From assembly GCF_015207755.1 (NCBI RefSeq), contig NZ_JADEWH010000003.1, positions 124,001-188,000 of the forward strand: 64,000 nucleotides of DNA, read 5' to 3'. The notes under the pieces are model-generated. The model was not told the DNA's origin and made no database searches. It saw only the letters and a program-made list of their open reading frames with translations. The DNA comes from Nodularia sp. LEGE 06071 (lineage in GTDB: Bacteria > Cyanobacteriota > Cyanobacteriia > Cyanobacteriales > Nostocaceae). Positions 8,631 to 18,536 of this stretch are shown piece after piece. A program made the translations under genes and the position numbers. How positions within the stretch are numbered: position 1 is the stretch's first letter; every line of letters starts with the position of its first letter.

Positions 8631-9202
8631 AATTGATACTCCTACTTTCTTGAAAAACGAGCGTGAATAGGCGATCGCGTCAGCGCTGCGAAGCGATCGC
8701 AATACTAATAATATTACTTTCTTGGATTTCAGACTATGACTATGAGAATAGTACGGGAATGCGAGGAGACAAGCTAGTACAAGTTAGCGTAAATCAACAG
8801 AGCATTCAAAATCCATGAAAAGCCCATTTTATAAACTTTTTGACTTTTGACTTTTGACTTCACGGCGGTACTAGGGGGATACGTCGATTTCCATTCTGAT
8901 GTGAATGACATTGCAGAATACGCTCAAGGAAATTTGCTATGGGAATTTTCTCATCCTTTTTGTAGTGATGATTCTTTCTACTTTTTTATCGAAGATGCGT
9001 GATTTTAGTGAAGTCGAATTTTACTTCGTATGTGATTAAGCTAAGGGGGCGAAAAAATAGCCTGAAAAGGTAAATTTATCAACTTGGTACTAATTAGAAA
9101 AAATCAGACTTAAAAGTGCTACTACACAATATTTATAAGCAAGCGTTATACTTTGTAGAAAAGAGTTTTTTTAGCTTGCTTTTAACATTATCGTAGAAAT
9201 CA
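8631..9202. other. Intergenic region with HIP1 pair, short tandem repeats and a possible ORF remnant
   Basis: This 572-bp spacer starts with two HIP1 octamers 14 bp apart (8671-8700). It then has a run of TTTTGACTT words (8837-8860) and an open stretch at about 8877-9002 (annotated separately). Close to 9203 the sequence is AT-rich and should contain the metallophosphoesterase promoter. I see no RNA gene. Confidence 0.45.
8877..9002 (+). pseudogene. Possible 3' fragment of an unidentified gene
   Basis: Reading from 8877 gives 41 codons, GYVDFHSDVNDIAEYAQ then GNLLWEFSHPFCSDDSFYF, ending in TGA. The composition (balanced acidic and aromatic residues, no low complexity) looks like real protein, but there is no in-frame ATG or ribosome site upstream and the frame runs into TTTTGACTT repeats. 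I do not recognise a family. It may be the tail of a deleted gene or chance. Confidence 0.25.
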
Positions 9203-10312
9203 ATGGCTCCAAATTTTCGCTTTGCCGTAGTTAGCGACCTACATATTGCCCTTCCCCATACTATCTGGGATCATCCTAGCCGATTTCATCTGGTGGAGGT
9301 GAGTATCCCAGCTTTTGAAAGTGTAATAGAACATTTAACACAACTTAATTTAGATTTCCTTTTGCTTCCAGGAGACTTAACTCAGCACAGCGAACCCGAA
9401 AATCATCTCTGGTTACAACAAAGATTAGCCAAGCTACCTTTTCCTACCTATGTTGTTCCTGGTAATCATGACGTTCCTGTGGTCATGGCAAATGAGCAAT
9501 CAATTGGGTTTGCTGATTTTCCTCATTATTACCGCAAGTTTGGTTACGAAAATCCTCGGCAACTTTACTATACACATCAATTGTTGCCTGGAGTTCGGCT
9601 AATTGGTTTGAATTCTAACTTTTTTAATGCAGAGGGTGAGCAAGTAGGGCGTTTGGATACTGAACAACTCAAATGGTTAGAAGAGGTACTAGCAGCCGCA
9701 AAGGATGAATTAGTCCTGGTAATGGTACATCACAATGTGGTTGAGCATCTGCCCGAACAATCGCGCCATCCCATAGGTAAGCGCTATATGTTAGAAAATT
9801 CTCCCCAACTGTTGCAAATCCTGCGACATTATGGAGTCAAGTTGGTATTTACAGGACATTTACACATTCAGGATATTGCTTACTCACAAGGCGTTTATGA
9901 CATCACCACTGGTTCTTTAGTTAGTTATCCTCACCCTTATCGTGTGTTTGAGTTTCAACAGGATAACTACGGTAGAGAATGGCTCCAAATTTTCTCACAT
10001 CGAGTAGAAACAGTACCTGATTTTCCTAAGCTGCAACATTTTTCACGCCAGTGGATGGGCGATCGCTCTTTCCCCTTCCTGGTTAAACTATTAACTCAGT
10101 ATCCCTTAAACCTCCCATTGGCAGAGGCAGAAAAATTAGCTCCTGTTCTGCGCGACTTTTGGGCAAATATTGCCGATGGGGATGCTTTGTTAGACTATCC
10201 CCAATTTCCCGCAGCAGTGAGTCGCCATATTCAGTCCTATGGTGCGATCGCCAGTGGTATTCCTACCCTAATTGATAACAACAGCACTCTTTTGTTAGGG
10301 AAGGGCAGATGA
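9203..10312 (+). CDS. Calcineurin-like metallophosphoesterase
   Basis: The 369-residue product carries every block of the dinuclear metallophosphoesterase fold: SDLH (11-14), GDLTQ (57-61), GNHD (87-90), VHHN in the middle and GHLH further on. All metal ligands are therefore present. The N-terminal two thirds is the catalytic domain; the last 100 residues form an accessory region I cannot name. The family includes cyclic-nucleotide and glycerophosphodiester phosphodiesterases, so the substrate cannot be assigned. No signal peptide is visible, so it should be cytoplasmic. Confidence 0.85.
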   Translation: MAPNFRFAVVSDLHIALPHTIWDHPSRFHLVEVSIPAFESVIEHLTQLNLDFLLLPGDLTQHSEPENHLWLQQRLAKLPFPTYVVPGNHDVPVVMANEQSIGFADFPHYYRKFGYENPRQLYYTHQLLPGVRLIGLNSNFFNAEGEQVGRLDTEQLKWLEEVLAAAKDELVLVMVHHNVVEHLPEQSRHPIGKRYMLENSPQLLQILRHYGVKLVFTGHLHIQDIAYSQGVYDITTGSLVSYPHPYRVFEFQQDNYGREWLQIFSHRVETVPDFPKLQHFSRQWMGDRSFPFLVKLLTQYPLNLPLAEAEKLAPVLRDFWANIADGDALLDYPQFPAAVSRHIQSYGAIASGIPTLIDNNSTLLLGKGR

Positions 10313-10337
10313 GGGAGCCGGGAGCCGGGGGAAAGAC

Positions 10338-11576
10338 TCAGAACTCAGCACTCATTTGGCGGCAAATCCCAAAAACTGAGGTATAGCCATGTACAAAAGT
10401 ACTACCACCAACCGGGCCGATTTCGCCATTACAGAAAAAGCCACCTATGGGGATATCGTGAATGTAGCGCCTAAATAACTCGGAATCAAAATTAGACTTG
10501 CCGTAAAGACCTTGACCACGACCCACACAGGCAAACATCAAAGCCGCCGCCGCCGAGGGTTGGGAAAATTGTTGACTTTGATAACGTTCTAGAAGTAATT
10601 CCAAGTCTTCCGCCGAGGCTTCTGCATCACGCAGTTGGAATTGTAGACGTTGACCAGGACGGACGATATCTCCAATGGCGATCGCCCCCGCAGATGGATC
10701 TACCCCCAAGATGCTGCGAATTAAAAAATCTCCCTGTTGTAAAGACAGCTTAAATTGATCCATCACTATGCCCACAAACAGAGAGTGCTGTGCCAACATC
10801 CGCTCTTGTTCACTCAGGCTACTAATCAAATCTCTTAGCACCACCAGAGGCACTTTTTCATCTAGTTCCAAAATGATATTACGTTCAGCTTTTGTGACTT
10901 GCATCGGCTGGCCGATGGGTCTGCAACCTTGAGCCACAATAGTTTCTAAAACAATATTGCCACTCAAAGCCAAACCTACCGTTCCCTCACGATACAGGCG
11001 TTGCTGCTGCTCGCCGGAGGCATCATGACAAAACAGAGATATCTGACTTGCACCCCCCGTGCTAGCCTGTCCCCCGATGATCACCGAGCCAGGGTAGGCA
11101 AAATCCAACCCCTGCAATAAATCATTAATTCTCGAAGAAAAGGCACTAGACAGCAAAATGAATTGGGGCGCTGGAGATGGTTGCACACCAATCAAATTTA
11201 TCCAAGCATCTGGTGAACTATCCATGTCAGGTAATTCTTCTGCCAGAACATGAAAAACTTGTATATTCACACCTGGCAAATACCCCAAAGTAAGGCTGAT
11301 AGCAGGTTGTGCCTCTAATTCTTGAGGTTCTCCCGTAGCTGTAGTACCAATTACACCACCACCACTACAGCCAATCATTACAGGTACTGAAAGTTGTTCA
11401 GCCAGCAAAGGTAAAAGCCGGGAATACTCACTCGCAAAAGCAGACGAAATGAATACCAGCCCTAAATCAGCAGGTACTGTTAAGGACGAGACAGCCTGTT
11501 GTACTACATCTGTAACAGCTGCTTCTAAAGAAGGACGGGTTGATAGGGCATTTGCCCACTGCATTTGGTCTGCCAT
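10338..11576 (-). CDS. FIST N- and C-domain signal-transduction protein
   Basis: A soluble 412-residue protein with a FIST N domain (about residues 30-220; note DLGLVFISSAFA and MIGCSGGGVIG) and a FIST C domain (about 240-395; note RYIHDIPIGGFFCNGEIGP). FIST domains are predicted small-ligand sensors, often of amino acids, found alone or fused to kinases and cyclases. Here the protein is stand-alone, with no output domain. It converges with the metallophosphoesterase gene (25-bp gap). Confidence 0.88.
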   Translation of the reverse strand: MADQMQWANALSTRPSLEAAVTDVVQQAVSSLTVPADLGLVFISSAFASEYSRLLPLLAEQLSVPVMIGCSGGGVIGTTATGEPQELEAQPAISLTLGYLPGVNIQVFHVLAEELPDMDSSPDAWINLIGVQPSPAPQFILLSSAFSSRINDLLQGLDFAYPGSVIIGGQASTGGASQISLFCHDASGEQQQRLYREGTVGLALSGNIVLETIVAQGCRPIGQPMQVTKAERNIILELDEKVPLVVLRDLISSLSEQERMLAQHSLFVGIVMDQFKLSLQQGDFLIRSILGVDPSAGAIAIGDIVRPGQRLQFQLRDAEASAEDLELLLERYQSQQFSQPSAAAALMFACVGRGQGLYGKSNFDSELFRRYIHDIPIGGFFCNGEIGPVGGSTFVHGYTSVFGICRQMSAEF

Positions 11577-11846
11577 GAATTTTGGGCTAATTTTTTTGTT
11601 AGTCTAGTAGTATTTGATTTTTGCCCCTACTACATATACTAAATATATTGTATGATTATACTTTCATAGTACGGATACTACAAATAATGCTTCATAGATC
11701 CCGAACTGTTGTATTCAGCGTGGATGATTAAGCTAAAATACTTAACGTAACTGCTAAGTGGTTAGAATGGTTAACTATAGAACAAAAAGATGCCATTCTT
11801 GAAGTTTTTCTATACTGCTACGAAAATTACACAAAGAGACTAAACT

Positions 11847-12080
11847 ATGAGCGATATCCAAGAAAAGATCCAAGAAACCATCGAAACAGAAGTAGAACAA
11901 GCTCGTACTGTCTGTGACATCTCAGGTAGCAACTCGGCTGAGTGTGCGGCCGCTTGGGATGCAGTGGAAGAACTGCAAGCTGAAGCCGCCCACCAACGTA
12001 GCAAGAAGCCAAAAAATTCACTAGAACAGTACTGTGACGATAACCCAGAAGCTGCTGAATGCCGGGTTTACGAAGACTAG
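11847..12080 (+). CDS. cp12: Calvin cycle regulator CP12
   Basis: CP12 is a small, redox-sensitive, mostly disordered protein that locks phosphoribulokinase and GAPDH into an inactive complex in the dark. This 77-residue copy has both Cys pairs (C23/C33 and C63/C72), the AWDAVEELQAE core (36-46) and the C-terminal YCDDNPEAAECRVYED tail that enters the GAPDH active site. It is a canonical, full-length CP12. The gene stands alone; the 270-bp upstream spacer should contain its promoter. Confidence 0.97.
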   Translation: MSDIQEKIQETIETEVEQARTVCDISGSNSAECAAAWDAVEELQAEAAHQRSKKPKNSLEQYCDDNPEAAECRVYED

Positions 12081-12460
12081 AAAGTGAGTCGGTAAATTTG
12101 TTTTTGCCGCATAAGCAAGCAACTGGAATCTACTTACTGATATCTTGCACCTTGGCGCTAAACCCAGATGAAATCGAAATCCATCCCTTGGAGAAATTCT
12201 AGGTTTGGGTGAGTCTAGGAAGTTTCTATTGAGGGTCGATGATCCTGAAGACGAACTTCCAGCCATTTAAAAATCGGGTTTTTTTGGACTTACTAGTTCA
12301 TAACTTCGGGGCGAGTTCCGTAACTCTGCCGATGACGCTGTAGGATGATGCCAGATACTTAAGTTTAACTTCTGCCAGTTGCTTGTTTTTTTTGCCGAGA
12401 AATTAGGCAAATCCCCGAATAATTGATTCAAATTTATTATTGCTAATCTAAAAAAAAATT
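12081..12460. other. Intergenic region, no gene seen
   Basis: This 380-bp spacer lies between CP12 and the DUF3177 gene. Around 12268-12285 there is a T-rich run after a weak dyad (AAAAATCGGGTTTTTTT) that may end CP12 transcription, and a second T-run at about 12388-12395. I see no ORF with protein-like composition and no recognisable RNA. Confidence 0.4.
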
Positions 12461-13054
12461 ATGAGTGAAGTTTGGTTTCGCCAGCTTGTCTGGATTGACT
12501 ATCGACTGGCATTGTTATTTTTAGTATTTATTCCTCTAATTCTGCTAATTTGGGCATTTGTACAAAAAGCCGAAGGGATGCAACGCCTGTTAACCATTTA
12601 CTGGCGAGTATCCAGTCTGCTAGCCATCACGATTTACTTGATGATTGCTCAGTACCCAGTTAGCTTTATCTCCGCCTGGATGGCGAGAATCCTGATTCCC
12701 ATTTCCCTCTGGTTTTGGGTGGATCTCAATGATGAAATTGATTATCAAGCAAATACCCCTTTGAAGCTGATTTTTAACTCTTGGCGCTGGGGTATCACTG
12801 TTTATTCGATTTTGGGTGCAATAGCCATGATTCCGTTTGTGGGGTGTGCTGTCTCAGCAACCGCAATTAAAAGTTCCTATTGTCAAGTTTGGTTTGAAGC
12901 ACCCTTACTCTTTAAACAATATTTTCATTACAATAGCACACCTGCTTTTTTAGGCTTTCTGGGGATGGTGAGTTTAATCATTTATGTAGTGTGCTTGAGC
13001 TACTTTTTCCTCGTTAAGCTTGCTAAACAGGGACGTTCAGCTACACAACAATAG
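12461..13054 (+). CDS. DUF3177 family membrane protein
   Basis: A 197-residue integral membrane protein with about five hydrophobic segments (near 17-35, 45-62, 68-85, 110-130 and 165-190). The start MSEVWFRQLVWIDYRLALLF matches the cyanobacterial DUF3177 family. Its function is unknown. It ends 5 bp before the start of the next gene, so the two are probably co-transcribed. Confidence 0.75.
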   Translation: MSEVWFRQLVWIDYRLALLFLVFIPLILLIWAFVQKAEGMQRLLTIYWRVSSLLAITIYLMIAQYPVSFISAWMARILIPISLWFWVDLNDEIDYQANTPLKLIFNSWRWGITVYSILGAIAMIPFVGCAVSATAIKSSYCQVWFEAPLLFKQYFHYNSTPAFLGFLGMVSLIIYVVCLSYFFLVKLAKQGRSATQQ

Positions 13055-13059
13055 GTAAG

Positions 13060-13359
13060 ATGAATAATTCCATTGGTAAGCGCCTGGAAGAATACACCAT
13101 CAAACGCCCCCAAGAAGTCTTACTAGTAACAGTGAAAATAGCCAATGAGCAAGATAAAATTGCCATTTTTAAAGGTTTCTCTAGTTCCTTGATGCGTCCC
13201 ACTGCATTTGATCCCGATGTACCAGTTATTCCAGATGAAGCCATAATTCTCAGTGTCGATCGCATCAAAAGCCCTTACAATCCTGAAGCTCCCAGTTATA
13301 TCCAACAAGGAATTTCTGCGGAAGCTATGCAAGATTTACTCTTTGAAATTGGTGTTTAA
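13060..13359 (+). CDS. Conserved cyanobacterial hypothetical protein
   Basis: A soluble 99-residue protein. Recognisable features are RPQEVLLVTVKI near the start, a FKGFSSSLMRPTAFDPDVPVIP block (about 37-60) and a short acidic helix at the C-terminus. The overall look is that of a conserved cyanobacterial/plastid protein, but I cannot name its function. It follows the DUF3177 gene by 5 bp. Confidence 0.7.
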   Translation: MNNSIGKRLEEYTIKRPQEVLLVTVKIANEQDKIAIFKGFSSSLMRPTAFDPDVPVIPDEAIILSVDRIKSPYNPEAPSYIQQGISAEAMQDLLFEIGV

Positions 13360-13365
13360 CAGTTA

Positions 13366-13464
13366 TTGGTCATTAGTCATTAGTCATTAGTTATTGGGAA
13401 GTTACCGTCTTCTCCCCCCTGCTCCCCGCTCCCTGCTCCCCTACCTCTTTCCCCCCACTCCCTA
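13366..13464 (+). repeat. Heptamer and CTCCC tract repeats
   Basis: Tandem TCATTAG/TCATTGG heptamers (13370-13396) followed by a CTCCCxGCTCCC tract (13415-13440). The same pair of repeats in the same order occurs at 16647-16820; the heptamers recur at 34425-34461 and the CTCCC tract at 22240-22265 and 47660-47695. Confidence 0.75.
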
Positions 13465-14580
13465 ATGTCCCGTTCTGGATACACTCTCCCGGTTTTTGCC
13501 TGTGCTTCCGCTATTGCGGCGTTACACTGGTTACGCCATCGTCAACCTCTCACATCTGTGTCGGTGGATTTGATTTCACCAGCGCAATTAGCAGAAATAC
13601 CCATTGAACAGGTAGCAGGATTATCTGAAAAAATGGCTTTGGCTATTACTCGCAGTGAACCAGGTGATAATCTCGATTTAACTAGAAATACACCAATTTG
13701 GGCGTTGGTGGAATGGAGAACCGGAGATGGCGAAAAGGTGATGATTCACGGTGGTGAAGGCATTGGTAAGCAGCTAAATGCTGATAATCAGCCGGCGATT
13801 TATGCTTATGCTCAAAGGCTGCTACAAGAAAACCTCAGCCGAATGTTAGCACCTGAAGAGAAAATCACGGTGAGTATTATTCTACCTGAAGGGCGATCGC
13901 TTGCTGTTCGCACCTCTAATTCGGCTTTTGGTGTGGTGGAAGGACTTTCGCTATTGGGGACAACTGGGATTTCTCAACCTTTAAGTACACCAGATCAATT
14001 AGCATCTTTTCGCCGCGAATTACAAGACAAAGCCAGTCGGTTTGAAACTTTGGTCTTTTGTATTGGCGAAAATGGTCTAGATTTGGCGCGTACACTCGGT
14101 ATTAATCCGGAACAACTGGTAAAAACGGCTAACTGGCTGGGACCACTGTTAGTAGAAGCTGATGTCTTGGGTGTTAAAGAAATCTTATTATTTGGCTATC
14201 ACGGGAAGCTGATGAAATTAGCCGGGGGAATTTTTCACACCCATCATCACTTGGCTGATGGCCGGCGAGAGATTTTATCTGCCCATTGCGCCCTCGTGGG
14301 TTTAAAGTCAGAAGATATACATACTGTCTTTCATAGTCCTACAGCTGAAGCGGCATTAAAATATTTAAAATCCTTAGATGCTGAGATAGGTAGTGATTGG
14401 GTGAATCAAGTTTATAGTGCGATCGCACAAGCTATTGATACCCGTTCTCTAGAATACATTCAAAGCCATAGTAGTAGAGGTCAAGATACCACAGTCTGCG
14501 GCTCGATTCTCTTTGATCGCGATCGCCAAATTATCCTCAAGAGCAAAATCGGTGGTATCTTAATGGAAAAATTGTGTTAA
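13465..14580 (+). CDS. cbiD: Cobalt-precorrin-5B (C1)-methyltransferase CbiD
   Basis: CbiD catalyses the SAM-dependent C-1 methylation of cobalt-precorrin-5B in anaerobic-type cobalamin synthesis. The 371-residue product has the CbiD start pattern (MSRSGYTLPVFACASAIAALH), MIHGGEGIGKQL at about 93-104 and the internal KEILLFGYHGKLMKLAGGIFHTHH block. This supports pseudo-B12 or B12 synthesis by the cobalt-early route. No other cob/cbi gene is in the window. guaA follows about 250 bp downstream but is probably a separate unit. Confidence 0.9.
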   Translation: MSRSGYTLPVFACASAIAALHWLRHRQPLTSVSVDLISPAQLAEIPIEQVAGLSEKMALAITRSEPGDNLDLTRNTPIWALVEWRTGDGEKVMIHGGEGIGKQLNADNQPAIYAYAQRLLQENLSRMLAPEEKITVSIILPEGRSLAVRTSNSAFGVVEGLSLLGTTGISQPLSTPDQLASFRRELQDKASRFETLVFCIGENGLDLARTLGINPEQLVKTANWLGPLLVEADVLGVKEILLFGYHGKLMKLAGGIFHTHHHLADGRREILSAHCALVGLKSEDIHTVFHSPTAEAALKYLKSLDAEIGSDWVNQVYSAIAQAIDTRSLEYIQSHSSRGQDTTVCGSILFDRDRQIILKSKIGGILMEKLC

Positions 14581-14833
14581 TTTATTATGAATAATCATAA
14601 ATAATCCAAATACATATTTTTTTCCGTAGTCATTCTCAGTTAAATCATTGTTTTTAATACTATGCCATTAGCATAGGCTAGCGATGGGCAAAGCCCCGCC
14701 TCCGGCGATCGCGTTCAACCTCGCGTTTGTTGGCTATCCACTCAACCAACCATTTACCAGCTCAACCAGGCGATAAGTGGGATCTATAGACCACAGAACG
14801 AACATCTACCTTACATCTACAACTCCCCCCATC

Positions 14834-16453
14834 ATGAATACAGCGGTGACTCTACAAACCGAACAAGCGCCTCAAACGGAAAATTTGGGGCGGCTAGATC
14901 GTCAAATCATTGTAATTCTAGACTTCGGATCACAATATTCGGAACTGATTGCTCGTCGTATCCGAGAAACTCAAGTATACTCCGAAGTTCTCTCTTATCG
15001 CACGACACCTGAACATTTACGAAAACTCAATCCCAAGGGCATCATTCTTTCCGGTGGACCCAGTTCAGTTTATGATGATCACGCTCCCCATTGTGATCCA
15101 GAAATCTGGAATTTAGGCATTCCCATCCTCGGTGTTTGCTATGGAATGCAGTTGATGGTGAAGCAACTTGATGGGGAAGTAGCCAAAGCTGATCGAGGCG
15201 AGTATGGCAAAGCATCATTATATATAGATGACCCCACCGACTTATTAACTAACGTCGAAGATGGGAGTACCATGTGGATGAGTCACGGGGATTCAGTCAC
15301 CAAAATGCCCCCAGGGTTTGAATTGTTAGCCCATACGGATAATACACCCTGTGCGGCGATCGCAGACCACGAAAAGAAACTATATGGTGTCCAGTTCCAT
15401 CCCGAAGTAGTACATTCCCTCGGTGGTTTACCATTAATTCGCAACTTTGTTTATCATATCTGCGATTGTGAACCCACCTGGACAACAGAGGCTTTTGTTG
15501 AAGAAGCAATTCGGGAAATTCGCGCCAGAGTTGGTGATAAGCGGGTACTGTTAGCATTATCTGGGGGCGTGGATTCATCTACCCTGGCATTTTTGTTGTA
15601 TAAAGCCATTGGGGAGCAATTGACCTGTGTGTTTATTGACCAAGGCTTTATGCGGAAATTAGAGCCAGAAAGGTTATTGAAACTATTTAAAGAACAGTTT
15701 CACATTCCTGTAGAATATGTCATGGCGCGCGATCGCTTCTTATCCATGATTGAGGGGATCACAGATCCCGAAGAAAAACGCCGCCGTATCGGACATGAAT
15801 TTATCCAGGTATTTGAAGAAACATCCAAACGCCTGGGACACTTTGATTATTTAGCACAAGGTACTCTGTATCCCGATGTCATCGAGTCCGCTGATACCAA
15901 CGTAGACCCCCAAACCGGCGAACGGGTAGCAGTAAAAATTAAGAGTCATCATAACGTTGGTGGTTTACCGAAAGACTTGCGGTTTAAACTTGTAGAACCA
16001 TTGCGGAAACTCTTTAAAGATGAAGTCCGTAAAGTGGGGCGTTCCATTGGTTTACCAGAAGAAATTGTCCAACGCCAACCCTTCCCCGGCCCTGGTTTAG
16101 CAATTCGTATCTTAGGTGAAGTCACCCCCGAACGATTGAATATTCTCCGTGATGCTGATTTAATTGTTCGCCAAGAAATTAACAAACGTGGTTTATATCA
16201 CGATGTTTGGCAAGCCTTCGCCGTATTATTACCGATTCGGAGTGTCGGCGTTATGGGCGACAAACGTACCTATGCTTACCCCATTGTCCTCCGCATTGTC
16301 ACCAGTGAAGATGGTATGACTGCTGACTGGGCGCGGATACCTTACGATATATTGGAAGACATTTCTAACCGCATTGTTAATGAAGTGAAAGGTGTTAACC
16401 GTGTGGTTTACGATATTACCTCCAAGCCACCTGGAACCATAGAATGGGAATGA
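14834..16453 (+). CDS. guaA: GMP synthase (glutamine-hydrolysing)
   Basis: GuaA amidates XMP to GMP. The 540-residue protein has a class I glutamine amidotransferase domain (nucleophile Cys102 in [15 protein letters not shown] with the catalytic His-x-Glu) and an ATP-pyrophosphatase domain ([15 protein letters not shown]-loop), ending in the dimerisation region with [16 protein letters not shown] and [13 protein letters not shown]. The open frame reaches back to 14777, but the ATG at 14834 gives the usual cyanobacterial N-terminus (MNTAVTLQT), so I use it. Confidence 0.97.
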   Translation: MNTAVTLQTEQAPQTENLGRLDRQIIVILDFGSQYSELIARRIRETQVYSEVLSYRTTPEHLRKLNPKGIILSGGPSSVYDDHAPHCDPEIWNLGIPILGVCYGMQLMVKQLDGEVAKADRGEYGKASLYIDDPTDLLTNVEDGSTMWMSHGDSVTKMPPGFELLAHTDNTPCAAIADHEKKLYGVQFHPEVVHSLGGLPLIRNFVYHICDCEPTWTTEAFVEEAIREIRARVGDKRVLLALSGGVDSSTLAFLLYKAIGEQLTCVFIDQGFMRKLEPERLLKLFKEQFHIPVEYVMARDRFLSMIEGITDPEEKRRRIGHEFIQVFEETSKRLGHFDYLAQGTLYPDVIESADTNVDPQTGERVAVKIKSHHNVGGLPKDLRFKLVEPLRKLFKDEVRKVGRSIGLPEEIVQRQPFPGPGLAIRILGEVTPERLNILRDADLIVRQEINKRGLYHDVWQAFAVLLPIRSVGVMGDKRTYAYPIVLRIVTSEDGMTADWARIPYDILEDISNRIVNEVKGVNRVVYDITSKPPGTIEWE

Positions 16454-16646
16454 TTTTCAGGTAACTTAAAGCACATACATAAGGACACAGGGTAAAACTT
16501 TTTCTCTGTGTCCTGCGTTTTTTGGTTGTTAAATCTATGTTTGGCGAAGGACAAAAATTATCTGCCGCATTGGTTGCTGTTATTTATCGCAACCGCCAAA
16601 AAGGTTAAGACATAAACGGATAAGTAGGTCGGCGTAAATAAAGTGT

Positions 16647-16825
16647 CATTGGTCATTGGTCATTGGTCATTAGTCATTAGTCATTGGTCATTGGTCATTG
16701 GTCATTAGTCATTGGTCATTGGTCATTGGTCATTAGTCATTGGGAAGTGACCGTCTTCTCACCCCTGCTCCCTGCTCCCTGCTCCCCTGCTCCCTGCTCC
16801 CCTGCTCCCCGCTCCCACACCCTAT
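16647..16825 (+). repeat. TCATTGG/TCATTAG heptamer array plus CTCCCTGCTCCC tract
   Basis: About thirteen tandem heptamers (TCATTGG or TCATTAG) run from 16647 to 16742 and are followed by repeated CTCCCTGCTCCC units to about 16818. A 63-codon frame across this array is an artefact of the repeat. Arrays of this type are frequent intergenic filler in Nostocales. Confidence 0.85.
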
Positions 16826-16900
16826 TCCTCAGACAGATAATTTTTTCGTTACATTTTTTTACATATAATTATTAAAAGTGATAAATACCCAAATATTCTT

Positions 16901-17959
16901 ATGTCTGACCCTTTAACGAAACTGACTTATCAGACCTTTCAACAAGGTAAAAGTTACTTTGGACTAGCTCACAAAACCTTAAGTTCACGGCTGATGAATC
17001 TCATTCATCCCACTCTAGGGCAAAAGGGCAAACCTATTCCTAGCGAGGTTTTATTCAAACTTCAACAAAAAATGAATCAGCTGCTAGAAACAGACTGGCA
17101 AGATGCTGAAAAAGGGGTATATCCCGAAAGCTTACTGTTTGATAACCCTTGGTCAGATTTTTTCCGCTATTATCCACTCCTGTGCCTAGACATACCTCAA
17201 ATCTGGGAGCGGGCTGAACAACAGAAATATCAAGAATTTTCGCCGGAAATAGAGACAGATGGCTATCCTAGCTATTATGTGCAGAACTTCCATCACCAAA
17301 GTAACGGCTATTTGAGCGACGATTCAGCCAATTTATATGATTTACAGGTAGAAATTCTCTTTAATGGGACGGCTGACCCCATGCGACGGCGGATTCTTGC
17401 GCCTCTGAAGGAAGGGCTGAAAGCTTTTAATTCTGTTGCGCCACGACAAGTGCGAATTTTAGATGTGGCTTGTGGTACTGGGCGAACACTGAAGATGATT
17501 CGGGCAGCTTTACCTCAAGCATCTCTGTATGGTGCGGATTTGTCCCCGACTTATTTACGTAAGGCAAATCAACAACTATCAGAAATTCCCGGAGAGTTAC
17601 CGCAACTGTTACAAGCCAATGCGGAAGATTTACCTTACTTAAACGACTATTTCCATGCTGTAACTTCTGTATTTCTCTTCCATGAGTTACCAGCACAAGT
17701 GCGGCAAACAGTGATTGAACAATGTTTCCGAGTCACAAAACCGGGGGGAGTATTTGTAATTTGTGATTCGATTCAAAGGAGTGATTCCCCGGAATTGGCT
17801 GTGACAATGGATTCTTTTCCAGAAGTCTTTCATGAACCCTACTATCGGGATTATACTCATGATGATTTGGTAGAACGTCTAGAAACAGCGGGTTTTGAGA
17901 AAATAGAGATACAAGTTAACTTTATGAGTAAGTATTTTATTGCTCATAAGCCAGCTTAA
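16901..17959 (+). CDS. Class I SAM-dependent methyltransferase
   Basis: The 352-residue protein has a unique helical N-terminal half and a Rossmann methyltransferase domain from about residue 180. Motif I is ILDVACGTG (186-194), followed by LYGADLSPTYL (acidic loop), ANAEDLPYLNDYF (motif II) and VTKPGGVFVI (motif III). The arrangement resembles UbiE/COQ5-type enzymes and plant chloroplast homologues. The substrate is unknown. It stands alone, about 450 bp after guaA. Confidence 0.85.
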   Translation: MSDPLTKLTYQTFQQGKSYFGLAHKTLSSRLMNLIHPTLGQKGKPIPSEVLFKLQQKMNQLLETDWQDAEKGVYPESLLFDNPWSDFFRYYPLLCLDIPQIWERAEQQKYQEFSPEIETDGYPSYYVQNFHHQSNGYLSDDSANLYDLQVEILFNGTADPMRRRILAPLKEGLKAFNSVAPRQVRILDVACGTGRTLKMIRAALPQASLYGADLSPTYLRKANQQLSEIPGELPQLLQANAEDLPYLNDYFHAVTSVFLFHELPAQVRQTVIEQCFRVTKPGGVFVICDSIQRSDSPELAVTMDSFPEVFHEPYYRDYTHDDLVERLETAGFEKIEIQVNFMSKYFIAHKPA

Positions 17960-18110
17960 CTGGGATCAAAGGGTGAGTATGTTCGCTCACACCACAATCA
18001 ATACATTCAGTCAAATGTCAGCTTTTCTTGGCATTTGTGGTGACATTGATCAAGTATCATGCAAGCTGTTTACCCTATTAGTAGGTTGCTTACACGCGGA
18101 GGATGGAAGA

Positions 18111-18389
18111 ATGAGGGTTTGGCTTGCTTGTTTTTTAGTGTTGTTCGCTTTGGCAGAACTGTTTGACTGGTTAAAAGCATTTAATCTGCCGTTGCCAATT
18201 TATATTTTAGGTGGGGCATTTTTAGCTGTTGCTTCTAACTATGACAAGATTATTGGCTCTTACTTCAGTGATGCAATTATCGAAGCATCACCCGAACAAC
18301 TCCAGTTAAATTCGCCTAGCCAATCCCTTGATCCTATTTCTTTCGTTAGTCCTGTTGAACAAGTGCAGCAATCGGAAACACAGTTTTAG
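18111..18389 (+). CDS. Small two-helix membrane protein, hypothetical
   Basis: I chose the ATG at 18111 because a GGAGGATGGAAG ribosome site precedes it; the frame remains open back to 17940, inside the methyltransferase end. The resulting 92-residue protein has two hydrophobic segments (about 2-20, WLACFLVLFALAELF, and 28-45, LPIYILGGAFLAVASNYDK) and a polar Ser/Gln-rich tail. It resembles a conserved cyanobacterial family with no known function. Confidence 0.6.
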   Translation: MRVWLACFLVLFALAELFDWLKAFNLPLPIYILGGAFLAVASNYDKIIGSYFSDAIIEASPEQLQLNSPSQSLDPISFVSPVEQVQQSETQF

Positions 18390-18468
18390 GGAAGACCAAA
18401 AAATAAATTACCCGGAAATTGTCGGCTGGGACAGCGCAAGCTAACTCAGCATTATTCCTGAAGTTTTT

Positions 18469-18499
18469 GGTGGGTTACGGACTAAAGTCCTAACCCACC
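18469..18499. terminator. Strong hairpin between convergent genes (bidirectional terminator candidate)
   Basis: Outer arms GGTGGGTTA (18469-18477) and TAACCCACC (18491-18499) pair perfectly. Inside them GGACT (18479-18483) pairs with AGTCC (18486-18490), leaving one bulged C and an AA loop. It lies between the end of the small membrane protein gene and the end of the OYE gene. There is no perfect U-run, so termination is likely but not certain. Confidence 0.65.
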
Positions 18500-18536
18500 C
18501 TACAATTTGGAGATTTTTTATTTACCAGTCCCTGAG

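Noticed and set aside
16537-16608. 23-codon ORF after guaA (MFGEGQKLSAALVAVIYRNRQ...)
   Set aside because: It has no ribosome site, no hydrophobic helix of useful length and no family I recognise; it may be chance.
16684-16875. 63-codon frame over TCATTGG repeats
   Set aside because: It only translates the heptamer array and a CTCCC tract.
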